Of a DNA stretch of 64,000 bases, positions 1-9,463 are shown one piece after another. Where the stretch lies: assembly GCA_963693315.1 (NCBI GenBank), contig OY856186.1, forward strand, positions 235,271,135 through 235,335,134, given 5' to 3'. Every line of letters begins with the position of its first letter. The first letter of the stretch is position 1. Under the pieces are notes generated by a model. It had not been told where the DNA came from and did no database searches. It saw nothing but the letters and a program-made list of their open reading frames with translations. The position numbers and the translations under genes were made by a program. This DNA is from Diogma glabrata (Eukaryota > Arthropoda > Insecta > Diptera > Cylindrotomidae).

Positions 1-56
1 GATTGGGAAATAAACTCCACGTTCGAAAATAGTCATTCATTATCGCTAGGTCAGTT
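1..56 (-). pseudogene. Non-LTR reverse transcriptase fragment, downstream side of the LTR-element insertion
   Basis: On the minus strand these 56 bases continue the reverse transcriptase that is cut at 10648. The frame carries on past the YADD motif with a short stretch reading DLAIMNDYFRTW, as is usual after YADD in Jockey/I-type enzymes. The last four bases (AGTT, 53-56) match the four bases after the other end of the LTR element (10648-10651), which shows that both sides were one gene before insertion. The rest of the gene lies left of the window. Confidence 0.75.
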
Positions 57-1240
57 TGTATCACTATTGTTGGCCCTGATACGGAGCCAAATTATTGATT
101 GGACCTTCTTTTCCACGAGTATTAACTAAGTAATTAACTACGAGACACCGGTTGTCCCCACACACGAAATCGAAAATTTGGAAATCTCTTAATACTGATG
201 AATTAGCCTAACATTCTACAACAAACCACAACAAAAATTCACAAATTCAATAATAATTAATATAAAATAAAATAAACTTGCCTAGTTGACTGTTGTCTGT
301 GTTGACTGTTGTCTTCCAGTAACTAGATTCTCTTCTACGGCAATCTCCAACAAGGAATATTCCAATGGTTGTATTACTATTGTCTTCCTTTATACTTATA
401 TGGCAAAAATCAATAACTCTAGCTTCCTTTAAAACGTTTCCTGAAATTTTGTAAACATCCAAAATGTTTGGATTTAATGCAACAGCTTTCTCCAAAATGG
501 TGAATTGCCAGCCAAATTTCTCCTTGAGTGTTAAATACGCATACAAGATTACTCCCTGCCACGGCAAAACCAGGACGTGTTTCGATGGCTTTTAAATAGC
601 AAGCCTTTGCCTCATCAAGTCTACCCAATGTTTTTAATAGGGTACCCAAAACACTCTAACACAATGCCAATCTCAATCAACTGTATCTATTAGTACACCT
701 ATTAGTTTTCCATTTTTCTTTCAATTAATATTTTGGTGAATTTTTGTTTTTATTTTACAATTTGACGCTATCAGTTTGATTAACTTAATCCAGAGTTAGT
801 TTATTCAATTGGAAAGTTTACAACGTTGAAATGCTTGCACAATCAAAATCGGAAAAAAACACTAATATTTTTATTTTATTAATATTACAATATCTATATT
901 TCTTTTTGTTGTTTTTTATTTAGTTATAAAACACCGACTGCCATCCCAAAAATTAATGAATTAACAAAAAAATGTGTTTTTTCTTTTTGACATCTTCTAA
1001 TCAATCCGGAAAACGAAGATTGAGCAAAACTGAGTAACAACTATTCGTTAAAAATGAAAATAAAATTGGTGCGTTCGTTTATTTTTATAATTGTAATTCG
1101 AAATTGAACTGACCGTTGGAAAATTTGAAATTATTATTAATGTAAAAATGAACTGAAATTATGGAAATAAATTTTTATTGAATTGAAAAAAGAAGAGAAT
1201 TGGTTTTATTATTGTTTAGGCGAATATCACGGACGTTACA
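57..1240 (-). repeat. 3' LTR of the gypsy element
   Basis: This 1184-bp copy matches 9464-10647 at equal length with only a few substitutions, for example at 327 and near 604. It carries a captured OGT segment at 409-660. The purine-rich primer tract expected just inside the 3' LTR (around 1241-1260 on the minus strand) is not obvious. Confidence 0.95.
409..660 (-). pseudogene. Captured O-GlcNAc transferase (OGT/sxc) TPR fragment inside the 3' LTR
   Basis: The minus strand encodes a stretch that closely follows the tetratricopeptide region of animal OGT. In one frame it reads [16 protein letters not shown] and [11 protein letters not shown]. After a one-base insertion near 510 the next frame continues EKAVALNP and SGNVLKEAR. 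These are consecutive helices of the conserved OGT superhelix, in the right order. Recognition is from memory of the family, not from a search. The fragment is about 84 codons, frameshifted and without catalytic domain, so it is not expected to work as an enzyme. Its sense matches the element's own transcript. The same piece lies in the other LTR, so it was captured before the last transposition. Confidence 0.88.
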
Positions 1241-1569
1241 CCATGAATTCAAGGTAAAAATCAAGATATTTACCCTTGAAATCACAAAAACGTCGTCACC
1301 CCCTCTACGTCAGAAACCACCGAACTACTTCCCACAACTAATCTGTATCTGGGGTCGAGTTGTCAATGGTAACCAGCGTCAGGGTCGATGATCAATTTCA
1401 ATACTCATGAAGTTCCTAGGAACTATCAGTGAGTACCGAAATCGATCATCCATCCATCTAACGTCAGCACCATTGAACCCTCGATACAACCAGTAAAATA
1501 TGACACTGAAGATGTGAACCCCAGAGACAACAACCAGACAGAGGAACTACCCTACCTAACGAAAAGACA
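1241..1569. other. Short non-coding gap between pol and the 3' LTR
   Basis: This is the place where gypsy-class elements that encode an envelope carry env. Here there are only 329 bases with no supported ORF. A polypurine tract next to the LTR is not evident. Confidence 0.6.
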
Positions 1570-4500
1570 TCATTCCCTGATGTCTTTCGCGTGATGGACT
1601 CCAAGACTCTTACCGCTCATATCTATGCACTCGTAGAGTACATTTCCAATCTTAGTCTTAATCATCGCAGGTAAGAACTTTGGAGCCAATTTTGCCGAGA
1701 ATTTTTTTGTAGCGTCACTCAAATGATGTTGCCGTACAAACACACGTTGTTGTGGTTGAAAAGTCCGTAGTTTAGATCGCAGGTTGTACTGATCTTGCGA
1801 CTTTTTGAAGGCTGCTTTTAAATTTAGCCGAACCCGGTTCCTGAGCATAGTCAAATGATCAGAGCGTTCTAATTCCTCACCAGCATCTTCACCAAGCTGG
1901 TGTAGTGATCTCAACAATTGGTAAGTATTTCCATCCGATATTGGATGTTGACCAAATAATAGATAGTACGGTGAGTACTTGGTAGCAGAATGTACTGCAG
2001 CCCGCAGTGCATATGCGATTTCACCAATTTGTGAGTCCCACTTGGTATGTTGACCCTTTATGAACGCTCGAATTGCTGCTAGAACTGACCTATTGACCCG
2101 CTCTGACGCGTTGCTTTGAGGACTATAGACACCGGTCCTAATGTGTTTAATGCCGAAATCTGACAAAAGACTCTGAAAGTTCCTACTAGTGAACTGTTTG
2201 CCATTGTCACTGTGTAGAAACTCTGGTACCCCATATGTAAGAAACACTTCATTCCTTAGAAAAGCATTCACCTTCGGTGAAGTTGCGTTTCTAAGTGGTT
2301 TCAGTAGTACAAACTTCGTAGCATGATCCAGAACTATCAATAACACCGTATTCCCAAGTGTAGAACGAGGGTACGGTCCCAAAAAATCTATATAGACTCT
2401 CTGCCATGGACGTGCTGTTTCGAATTGATATTGCATCGGAGGACGCAATATCTGATTCGTGGCTTTTGTTTGTTTACATGTGTCGCAGGACACAACATAG
2501 TTGTGTACCTGTGACGCCATGGCCGGCCAATAATAAAGACGTCGAAGTAATTCTAAAGTCTTTTTAACACCTCCATGAGCAGCAGTACTATCATCATGAT
2601 GTTTCTGAATCATGTTGGAAGTCATCGGTTTTGGTACCCAGAGTTTCCACACAGGAACATCGTTGGGTATTGCATCAGGTTTTGGCTCAATACGTATGTA
2701 TAGCTTATCATCCACGACTTTAACTGAAGGAAAGTCCTTTGGTGATGATTGAACTTTAGCTATCATATCCGTATATTCGTTGTGCCGATAACCTTCATTG
2801 TCGATTTTGATGTCGTTAAGGTGATGTGTTAATGCTTCCGTCAATTCCTCGTGTGTATCGTCATAAAGACGAGATAGAGCATCAGGGACTATATTTTGGG
2901 TACCTTTTTGGTGGACAATGGTAAAATCCATATGTTGGAGTTTTAGGCTCCACCTAGCCAGACGACCACTCAAGTCTTTCTGTGACATAAGCCACTTCAG
3001 ACTTGAGTGATCAGTCACAATTGTGAATCGGTGACCTTCAACATAGCCCCTGAATTTCTTCACACTCAGAATTGCCGCAAGACATTCAAGCTCAGAAACT
3101 GAGTAATTTCTCTGAGCTTTGTTAAGTTTCTTCGACATGAAGGCTATCGGACACTCTTGTCCGTCAGTATCAACCTGATACAACACACTACCTACCCCTG
3201 TCAGACTTGCATCGCATCTAATAAAGAACTCTTTATTATAGTCAGGGTTTACTAATACCGGTGCTGTAGTCAGCAATCGTTTTAAATTTTCGAAAGCAGC
3301 TTGCGCTTCTAATGTCCATTTCAATTTCCCAGAACTTTTCTTTAATAAATCCGTAATCGGTGATACCACGCTTGCATAATTTGGGATGAAACGTTGGTAC
3401 CAACCAGCCATTCCCAATAGTCTACGTATTTGTTTCACTGTTGACGGAGCTGGATACTCAGCAACAGCTCTTACCTTGTCAGGGTCTGTTCGAAGACCAT
3501 CTTCACCAACCAAAAATCCCAAGTATTTCACCTCTCTCAGAACAAATTTGCTTTTCTTGAGATTTATTGTTAACCCAGCCGCTCTTATCAATGAAGAGAC
3601 TTTGGACAGCAATTCCATATGTTCCTGGAACGTGGAAGAGACTACCAATAGATCATCTAAATAAACAAAGACATTTTCGTGATATTGATGTGGTATCACT
3701 TTGTGCATTAGCCGACACATTGTCTGGGGAGCATTGCACAATCCAAAGGGCATAACCCGGAATTGATACAATGGACGACCAGGCACTGTGAAGGCTGTCT
3801 TGTCTCTAGATGCTCCTGCCAGAGGAATCTGCCAGAAAGCATCTTTGAGATCAATACTAGAAATGTACTTTGTGCTATTTAGACGACCTAGTAAGCCATC
3901 AATCAAGGGAAGTGGGTAAGCGTCCTTTTTCGTTAGTGAATTGACACGACGGCTATCAATACATAATCTGTTTTTACCAGATTCTTTTTGTACCAGAACC
4001 ACTGGCGAGCACCACGAACTGTTAGACTCTTCGATCACGCCCATTTGAAGCATTCGGTCAAGTTCGGCATAGACCTTTAGTTGAACAGCCGGCGATGTGG
4101 GATAATGCCTCTGTTTAACAGGTGCATTATCACCAACATCGATGACATGTTCAACCAAAGAAGTCTTTCCGAGCCCAGACACTTCAAATGACGGGAAAGA
4201 ATCCTTGATCATATCCAGTTCATGTTGCTGATCAGTGGTGAGGTTATGTGTATTAAAAGTTTGTAGCTCTGTGCGAGTCAGTTCACTAACAAAAGAAGGA
4301 ACAATACCGAATTTCTCCCAGAAATCTATGCCCAGGTAGAGCTCTTCTCGTAAACCAGGGACTATATGGAACCGCATTGGTTTAGTGGAGCCATTCACAG
4401 TTATTGGAACCTCTATGTAACCTAAAATTTTAGTTGCAGTACCATCCGCCGTACGAATACACGAAGTGTACTTACGGTAAGTTGTTCCTGCTGATTCCAA

Positions 4501-4890
4501 TAATTCCAAGGAATTTCTCCCAAGTATTGTGATTGACGCTCCACTATCCAATAGTCCTGAAATATGTTTGTCCAAAATCCTTATTGTTAGTCGCGGCCGA
4601 GGATCCTTTGTTTCTAAAAGGATAGATGAAATACAAGCTTTACGAAATAATTTCCTCATCCTCCAATATCTGATGTTACGTTCAAGACGTCTAAAATACG
4701 TTCGATGTAATGATGGGAAATTAAATGTATTCGATAATTTTATTCGGGTTTCTTGAGTAGTGGAAGATCGTCCTGCGTTCCTACATCTCTCGTCGATTTC
4801 TTCGGGCTCATTGGATGTTGAACCGAGGGTACCATCCCCGAAGCATGTACTCTCGGACGGTAGTTTACCGACGGGTGACAATATGAACAA
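1570..4890 (-). CDS. pol: Pol polyprotein (protease, reverse transcriptase, RNase H, integrase)
   Basis: About 1100 codons without a break. In order: aspartic protease with LLDSGAS near residue 115; reverse transcriptase with MPFGLCNAPQT and the catalytic YLDDLLV near residues 380-410; RNase H starting FIRCDAS; integrase with a zinc-binding H-H-C-C region (HHDDSTAAHGG...CDTC) and core acidic residues in YIDFLGP, HSDNGK and NASERVNRS. It copies the element RNA into DNA and inserts it. The frame overlaps gag by about 175 nt and lies in the -1 frame relative to gag. It has no ATG at its head (the first codon here is TTG), so expression by -1 frameshifting from gag is likely, though I saw no canonical slippery heptamer. 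It looks intact. Confidence 0.93.
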   Translation of the reverse strand: MFILSPVGKLPSESTCFGDGTLGSTSNEPEEIDERCRNAGRSSTTQETRIKLSNTFNFPSLHRTYFRRLERNIRYWRMRKLFRKACISSILLETKDPRPRLTIRILDKHISGLLDSGASITILGRNSLELLESAGTTYRKYTSCIRTADGTATKILGYIEVPITVNGSTKPMRFHIVPGLREELYLGIDFWEKFGIVPSFVSELTRTELQTFNTHNLTTDQQHELDMIKDSFPSFEVSGLGKTSLVEHVIDVGDNAPVKQRHYPTSPAVQLKVYAELDRMLQMGVIEESNSSWCSPVVLVQKESGKNRLCIDSRRVNSLTKKDAYPLPLIDGLLGRLNSTKYISSIDLKDAFWQIPLAGASRDKTAFTVPGRPLYQFRVMPFGLCNAPQTMCRLMHKVIPHQYHENVFVYLDDLLVVSSTFQEHMELLSKVSSLIRAAGLTINLKKSKFVLREVKYLGFLVGEDGLRTDPDKVRAVAEYPAPSTVKQIRRLLGMAGWYQRFIPNYASVVSPITDLLKKSSGKLKWTLEAQAAFENLKRLLTTAPVLVNPDYNKEFFIRCDASLTGVGSVLYQVDTDGQECPIAFMSKKLNKAQRNYSVSELECLAAILSVKKFRGYVEGHRFTIVTDHSSLKWLMSQKDLSGRLARWSLKLQHMDFTIVHQKGTQNIVPDALSRLYDDTHEELTEALTHHLNDIKIDNEGYRHNEYTDMIAKVQSSPKDFPSVKVVDDKLYIRIEPKPDAIPNDVPVWKLWVPKPMTSNMIQKHHDDSTAAHGGVKKTLELLRRLYYWPAMASQVHNYVVSCDTCKQTKATNQILRPPMQYQFETARPWQRVYIDFLGPYPRSTLGNTVLLIVLDHATKFVLLKPLRNATSPKVNAFLRNEVFLTYGVPEFLHSDNGKQFTSRNFQSLLSDFGIKHIRTGVYSPQSNASERVNRSVLAAIRAFIKGQHTKWDSQIGEIAYALRAAVHSATKYSPYYLLFGQHPISDGNTYQLLRSLHQLGEDAGEELERSDHLTMLRNRVRLNLKAAFKKSQDQYNLRSKLRTFQPQQRVFVRQHHLSDATKKFSAKLAPKFLPAMIKTKIGNVLYECIDMSGKSLGVHHAKDIRE

Positions 4891-6533
4891 TTTGCATAAA
4901 TTACATCCGGTTTATTACATTTCCAGCAATATAATTTTATCCGATTCTTAGAGCACTCAGGAGCTCGATGACCATTCACTCCACATCTATAACATACTAT
5001 CGGTTGTCTGGATATTGATGGACCAGGTTGAATGTTATCCGATGTTATGCCAGGTCGCTGCAATATCCGTCTCGGTGCTGACTCCATCGCTTCAATATAT
5101 CCATGTTGTTCAGCATCCACCTCATAATCATCCACTTGCTGTAGCTCGCTTATTCTCAAATTTGATGTTCTGGTCGGAACTGGTGTGGACCACAAACGTT
5201 CAAACTTCTGACATAAAGTCCGAAGTTCATCAATAGAATGTATTGTTGCTGCTAGTGTAGCATTCTTAAGCTCCACACTCAGTCCCTCCCGAGTAATCTC
5301 TAGCATTTCACGATCAGCAAATGGACGTGCTAAGCGACGGTTTAACGAACCAATCTCCACTAGGTACTCATACACGCTCTCCTTTGACTTTTGTTTACGG
5401 TTCAGAAGAACGCGCAAGATCGCCTTATCATCAGTGAGCGTACCGAAGGTCTGTAGGAGTCCCTCCCTTAGCACTGGGTAAGTCACCACCTCATATTCAT
5501 GAGTTAAATTCAAATAGTATCTGTCGGCCGCTGCTTTCAGATACCGTGGTATGATAGACCTAAGGTCGTCCCATGACACACGGTCTCTTCTGGCAGCCGC
5601 CTCCACTCTATGAATAAACTCATGAACATCAGGAGAGTGACCATCCCCTGTGAAGGTTGGAACCCAATTTGAGTCATAACGACTCAAATTGTTCCCACGG
5701 ACCCCTCGGTACTCCACTGGTGCTAACGCTGGAGCCGCGTCACGCCATACCTGAGGAGGTTGGTTGTATGGTGGTGGTGCTGTTAGTGGAGCTGGTGGAT
5801 ATATTGGTTGTGGTTGTACCTGTGGTACTGATGGATAATTTAATTGTGGTTGTGGTTGTACCAATGCTGGATTATTGTGTGTGTGTTCAGATGGGAGTGA
5901 TGGACCCAATTGTGGTATTGCAAAGTCCTCGGCTCTCAAACCCGATTGCTGGAAATAAGCCGGTGGTGCTTGATTTGACCGTCTCTGTTGTTGCTGGTTT
6001 GGACGATTCAGACTATGTATTGTTTCCGATATTGGCCGTACTGGGATCGGTGTGGATCTCTCATCTGGTTGAAAGGCAGGTGAAGCAGAAGGAGCAGATG
6101 ACACTCCTGGTTTACTCTGCATAATTGGACGTGTTGATAATGATCCTATTATACTCCAAGCGCGTGACGATTGTGAGATAGCGTAGGTGCGGGCTTCTTG
6201 CAAGTCATTGCGAGGACCCAACCTATTCATCCTACCCGTATAATGTAACACTCGATTCGCCAAACCATCCAAGAGGGTCTGATCAATCGGTGACTGAAGT
6301 CGTCGTACTTGATTTAAAATAAGTTGTGCTGCCTGCACCACCATTTGAGATTCCTCTATCAAATCTCTCGCATGAGACACTGTTATTGGAACTGACCCAT
6401 GATCTACATGGTTTCGCAGTTCCTCTGCCCAATCGGCCCCCTCGAAATTCACACCCCGAACCAAACATTCGACCAGTAGTTCGCTGGGTTCCAGACCATA
6501 GAACGGATGGTCAACGTCTATTTGGTTTGACAT
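4740..6533 (-). CDS. gag: Gag polyprotein with a CCHC zinc knuckle
   Basis: About 597 residues. The ATG at 6533 (MSNQIDVD) is preferred because the open frame further upstream has no ATG. A proline/glutamine-rich middle (Q-rich near residue 190, PPAPLTAPPPY-type stretch near 260) precedes a capsid-like region. Near the C-terminus there is one canonical zinc knuckle CYRCGVNGHRAPEC (C-X2-C-X4-H-X4-C) and then a second cysteine cluster (CWKC...CSYC) of non-canonical spacing. It would form the particle that packages element RNA. It ends inside pol, in another frame. The ORF is intact. Confidence 0.88.
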   Translation of the reverse strand: MSNQIDVDHPFYGLEPSELLVECLVRGVNFEGADWAEELRNHVDHGSVPITVSHARDLIEESQMVVQAAQLILNQVRRLQSPIDQTLLDGLANRVLHYTGRMNRLGPRNDLQEARTYAISQSSRAWSIIGSLSTRPIMQSKPGVSSAPSASPAFQPDERSTPIPVRPISETIHSLNRPNQQQQRRSNQAPPAYFQQSGLRAEDFAIPQLGPSLPSEHTHNNPALVQPQPQLNYPSVPQVQPQPIYPPAPLTAPPPYNQPPQVWRDAAPALAPVEYRGVRGNNLSRYDSNWVPTFTGDGHSPDVHEFIHRVEAAARRDRVSWDDLRSIIPRYLKAAADRYYLNLTHEYEVVTYPVLREGLLQTFGTLTDDKAILRVLLNRKQKSKESVYEYLVEIGSLNRRLARPFADREMLEITREGLSVELKNATLAATIHSIDELRTLCQKFERLWSTPVPTRTSNLRISELQQVDDYEVDAEQHGYIEAMESAPRRILQRPGITSDNIQPGPSISRQPIVCYRCGVNGHRAPECSKNRIKLYCWKCNKPDVIYANCSYCHPSVNYRPRVHASGMVPSVQHPMSPKKSTRDVGTQDDLPLLKKPE

Positions 6534-8311
6534 TTTGATGGTAAAACCCGAAAAATTATTTACTCGCAAACGACAACAATGTAAAAACCAATTCCCCCAA
6601 AAAAAATATAGTTAGTACGATGGAAAATGAAAATGAAAAACGCAGAAAAAAAACAAAGAACGCCCAATTCAAAAAAACCACAAAAAATATTGTAAAAACC
6701 AAATTTTACTAAAAGAACGAACGAACTTATGGTTGCACTCAATGTTACTTCACCTTTCACAAAAATTTCCAAAATTATTGTATATGTAAAATATACTTTA
6801 TTTATTTAATTTCAGATATGCTGAAATTTAAAATGACAAGTACCTAAAATTATTTATTGACGATAGCACCCCTAGGGGAAAATATTTATTTATTTAAATT
6901 TAAAAAATAAAAATATTTAAAAAAATGCTTATTTATTGGATGCACCGCACCGTCTTACCTTCAAAATATTTATTTATTTTTTTAAAAAAATAAAAAATAT
7001 TTATTTAAATCTGGATGTATTTGCTTATTTACGAAAAATTTGTATTTACTTAAAATTATTTATTCCTAAAAATTTAATTTATTTAATAAAAATTTTTATT
7101 TATTTATTCTCAAAAATTTATTGTTTTGATTTAATTTATTTTTTTATTTAATATATAAGATAAGAGATTCCCAAATTCAGATTCGTCTGGAGACAACATA
7201 AAAGTAAGTATGGCTACAATAACCATTTTATTTAGTAATTGAATTCCCGCGTTCGCGAGCCCACTTCAACAATGCATGTGAGAACCGACTAGAAAAGCCC
7301 CTAACGACCAGATTCTACAGAACAGTATCTCCCCAACCTAACAAAAACAATCGCAACTGTCACGATTAGACCCTAGGCCCATTTCTACTGACCCAGCTGC
7401 GGTTGTTCTACCTAAAAATAAATTATCATTAAACTAATGCCAAAGTCGAAGAACGCTCCCGAACACCAGAGTTCAAATCCCAAAACTCCATGGAAATTGT
7501 CTATTGCAAGCTAAATGTAAAAGTGGAAAAAATTTTGAAGTTGTGTGAGGTGAAGCCTCGATCCTGATAAAAAAATAAATTGGTTCTCCTCTTCATTTCA
7601 TTGAAGAAGCTTCTGTGCAGGGAATGGTACTACTGGTTTGTACCTAAGTTCAGACCAGCAGTAGTCATCCCCTTATCACCAGAAAACTCCTTCTGAAATG
7701 AAAAGAAGAAACCAATGAACTTCGATCGCATGACTTAAGGCCAGAGGCGATCTAAGAACATAATTATGTTAAGGAGATAAGCTCCATGGATCCTTTATTA
7801 GAGGTACCGCTGGGAAAATTTATTAATTACACACTTGTAATCATGATACAACAACAAAAAGAAATTAACAACCAAAAAAACATTCAATTAATTCTAACTT
7901 TTTTTAATTTACATCTACAAACACTCAACTGTAGTGGAATGTACAATATTTTCATCGAAATTAAAAATAGTTCGAATCTACCACAACCAAAACAAGATTT
8001 TCACCGATTATAACCTTTAGTGGTAAAGAAATTAAAATCATGTATGTATTTCACGCAGGCCAAAATGCATCGTTAAAACGAGCATCAGATTCGAGAACTA
8101 ATTATTTGCTACACACAAAAAGTTCAAATGGCCAAATCGTTTCATCGGTTTGGTTTCTAAATTTCATCTCGCCAAGAAATAAAATATTTCGATATTGTAA
8201 CATAACATTCTACTCAAACCACTACAACCGCTTCCTATATACAAAAATATGTACAAATATGTACAATTCTACAACAATTAACCTACTATATACAACTATA
8301 TACAATTAAAA
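6534..8311. other. AT-rich leader of the gypsy element without a supported gene
   Basis: This long stretch lies between gag and the leader ORF. Positions 6784-7160 are made of degenerate TTTATTTA-type repeats. 7170-8300 has only short plus-strand frames that match nothing I know and run antisense to the element. A leader of this length is unusual for a gypsy element. Confidence 0.5.
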
Positions 8312-9028
8312 CTACAATAGTACCACCAAAAAAAAATTCATAAAAAAAAATGTGGACCCAAATCGGTTTTTTTTTTTTCCAAATACAAAAAAAATAAAAG
8401 TTTTTAAATATGCACACAATTTCCCGGCGCCACTTGTGGTCCCAACCACCGTCGAACCCTCCTTCCTGTGGTTGGATTCGAAGATGGCGCTCTCCTCAGC
8501 CAATGTCTCCGCATAAGCGTGCATGACTGAAGAGAACTCCACCTCTTCTTCCAACCACGCCGCCTTCTGTACCTTCCTCCTGTTCTTCTTCTCTCTCCAC
8601 CTTCTCCTGTCCCTCTCCAGCCTCCTCAATCGATATCTCTCTCGCGCATCCATCACTTCATCCACACACTCATTCACTTCATCAACTACCAATTCTCCTA
8701 CCAACTCCTCATTCATCTCATTCACTTCCTCCACTCCATGCACTACCTCATCTGCAATCTCACCTATTATTACATCCATCATCAGTTCATACTGCTCATA
8801 CATTATATCATTCATCAACTCCTCATACATTTCCTTCCTTCTCTCATTCATTTCCACATTCATTTTTACTTTCTCCATCTCGTTCACCACATTCATAACT
8901 CCACTCATAATCTCATGCATAACGTCATCCACTTCATTCACACCCGGCTTGACCGCTGCCTGGCCCAACTCTCCTGGCCCCGGCCGACGTTTGCTTCTAA
9001 ACGAGCCAAAATTCCTGATTGTGTGCAT
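8312..9028 (-). CDS. Accessory leader ORF, acidic and Met/Glu-rich, unknown function
   Basis: A 238-codon open frame in the element's sense, starting ATG at 9028 about 435 nt downstream of the 5' LTR and before gag. The N-terminus is basic (residues 1-20). Residues 30-130 are a degenerate Met/Glu/Val repeat likely to be helical or coiled coil. A strongly basic block follows (YRLRRLERDRRRWREKKNRR, residues 131-150). The C-terminus is hydrophobic (FFFMNFFLVVLL). I do not recognise it. The opposite strand is also open here (8523-9035), as expected from biased composition, so coding status is uncertain. The sense orientation and the leader position favour an accessory protein. Confidence 0.45.
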   Translation of the reverse strand: MHTIRNFGSFRSKRRPGPGELGQAAVKPGVNEVDDVMHEIMSGVMNVVNEMEKVKMNVEMNERRKEMYEELMNDIMYEQYELMMDVIIGEIADEVVHGVEEVNEMNEELVGELVVDEVNECVDEVMDARERYRLRRLERDRRRWREKKNRRKVQKAAWLEEEVEFSSVMHAYAETLAEESAIFESNHRKEGSTVVGTTSGAGKLCAYLKTFIFFVFGKKKNRFGSTFFFMNFFLVVLL

Positions 9029-9445
9029 TCTTTAAAAAAAAATTTAAACAAATTCCCCAAAAAAAAATATTATATAAAATAAGTTCGCCAAAAAGTTATT
9101 AAAAAATTCTATTATAACTAACTTCAGCCTCTGATAATCAAATTTTACCGAATTTGTCTAAAATAGAAAAAACTTAATTTTATAAACTGAATAAAAGTTC
9201 CAGTCATCCATACATACACACAATTCCCCACAAAAACCAGAAACCAGCAACTGGTTATCAAAACAAAAAAAAAATCTATTCCTTAAAATGAAAAATTAAT
9301 TTCAATTTCTAAAATATATATCAAAAAACCCGGTTTGACGGCCAACGCCCAAACCGACTTTTTATTACATTCACTACACCCTAAACAGGTTTTAAAAAAC
9401 ACCAATCACAAAAATCAAAACCGTTATAGTTAGTAGGGTTCGGTT

Positions 9446-9463
9446 TTTGTTTCGCGCCAAATC
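9446..9463 (-). promoter_or_regulatory. Candidate primer-binding site
   Basis: Three bases inside the 5' LTR the minus strand reads TGGCGCGAAACAAAAACC. The leading TGG fits the CCA tail of a tRNA, as expected for a minus-strand primer. I could not assign the tRNA: it is not the usual Lys or Ser version. Confidence 0.55.

Noticed and set aside
5657..6124. 155-codon plus-strand ORF rich in Val
   Set aside because: Antisense shadow of the proline-rich part of gag.
8523..9035. 170-codon Ser-rich plus-strand ORF
   Set aside because: It is antisense to the leader ORF and to the element; its composition mirrors the other strand.
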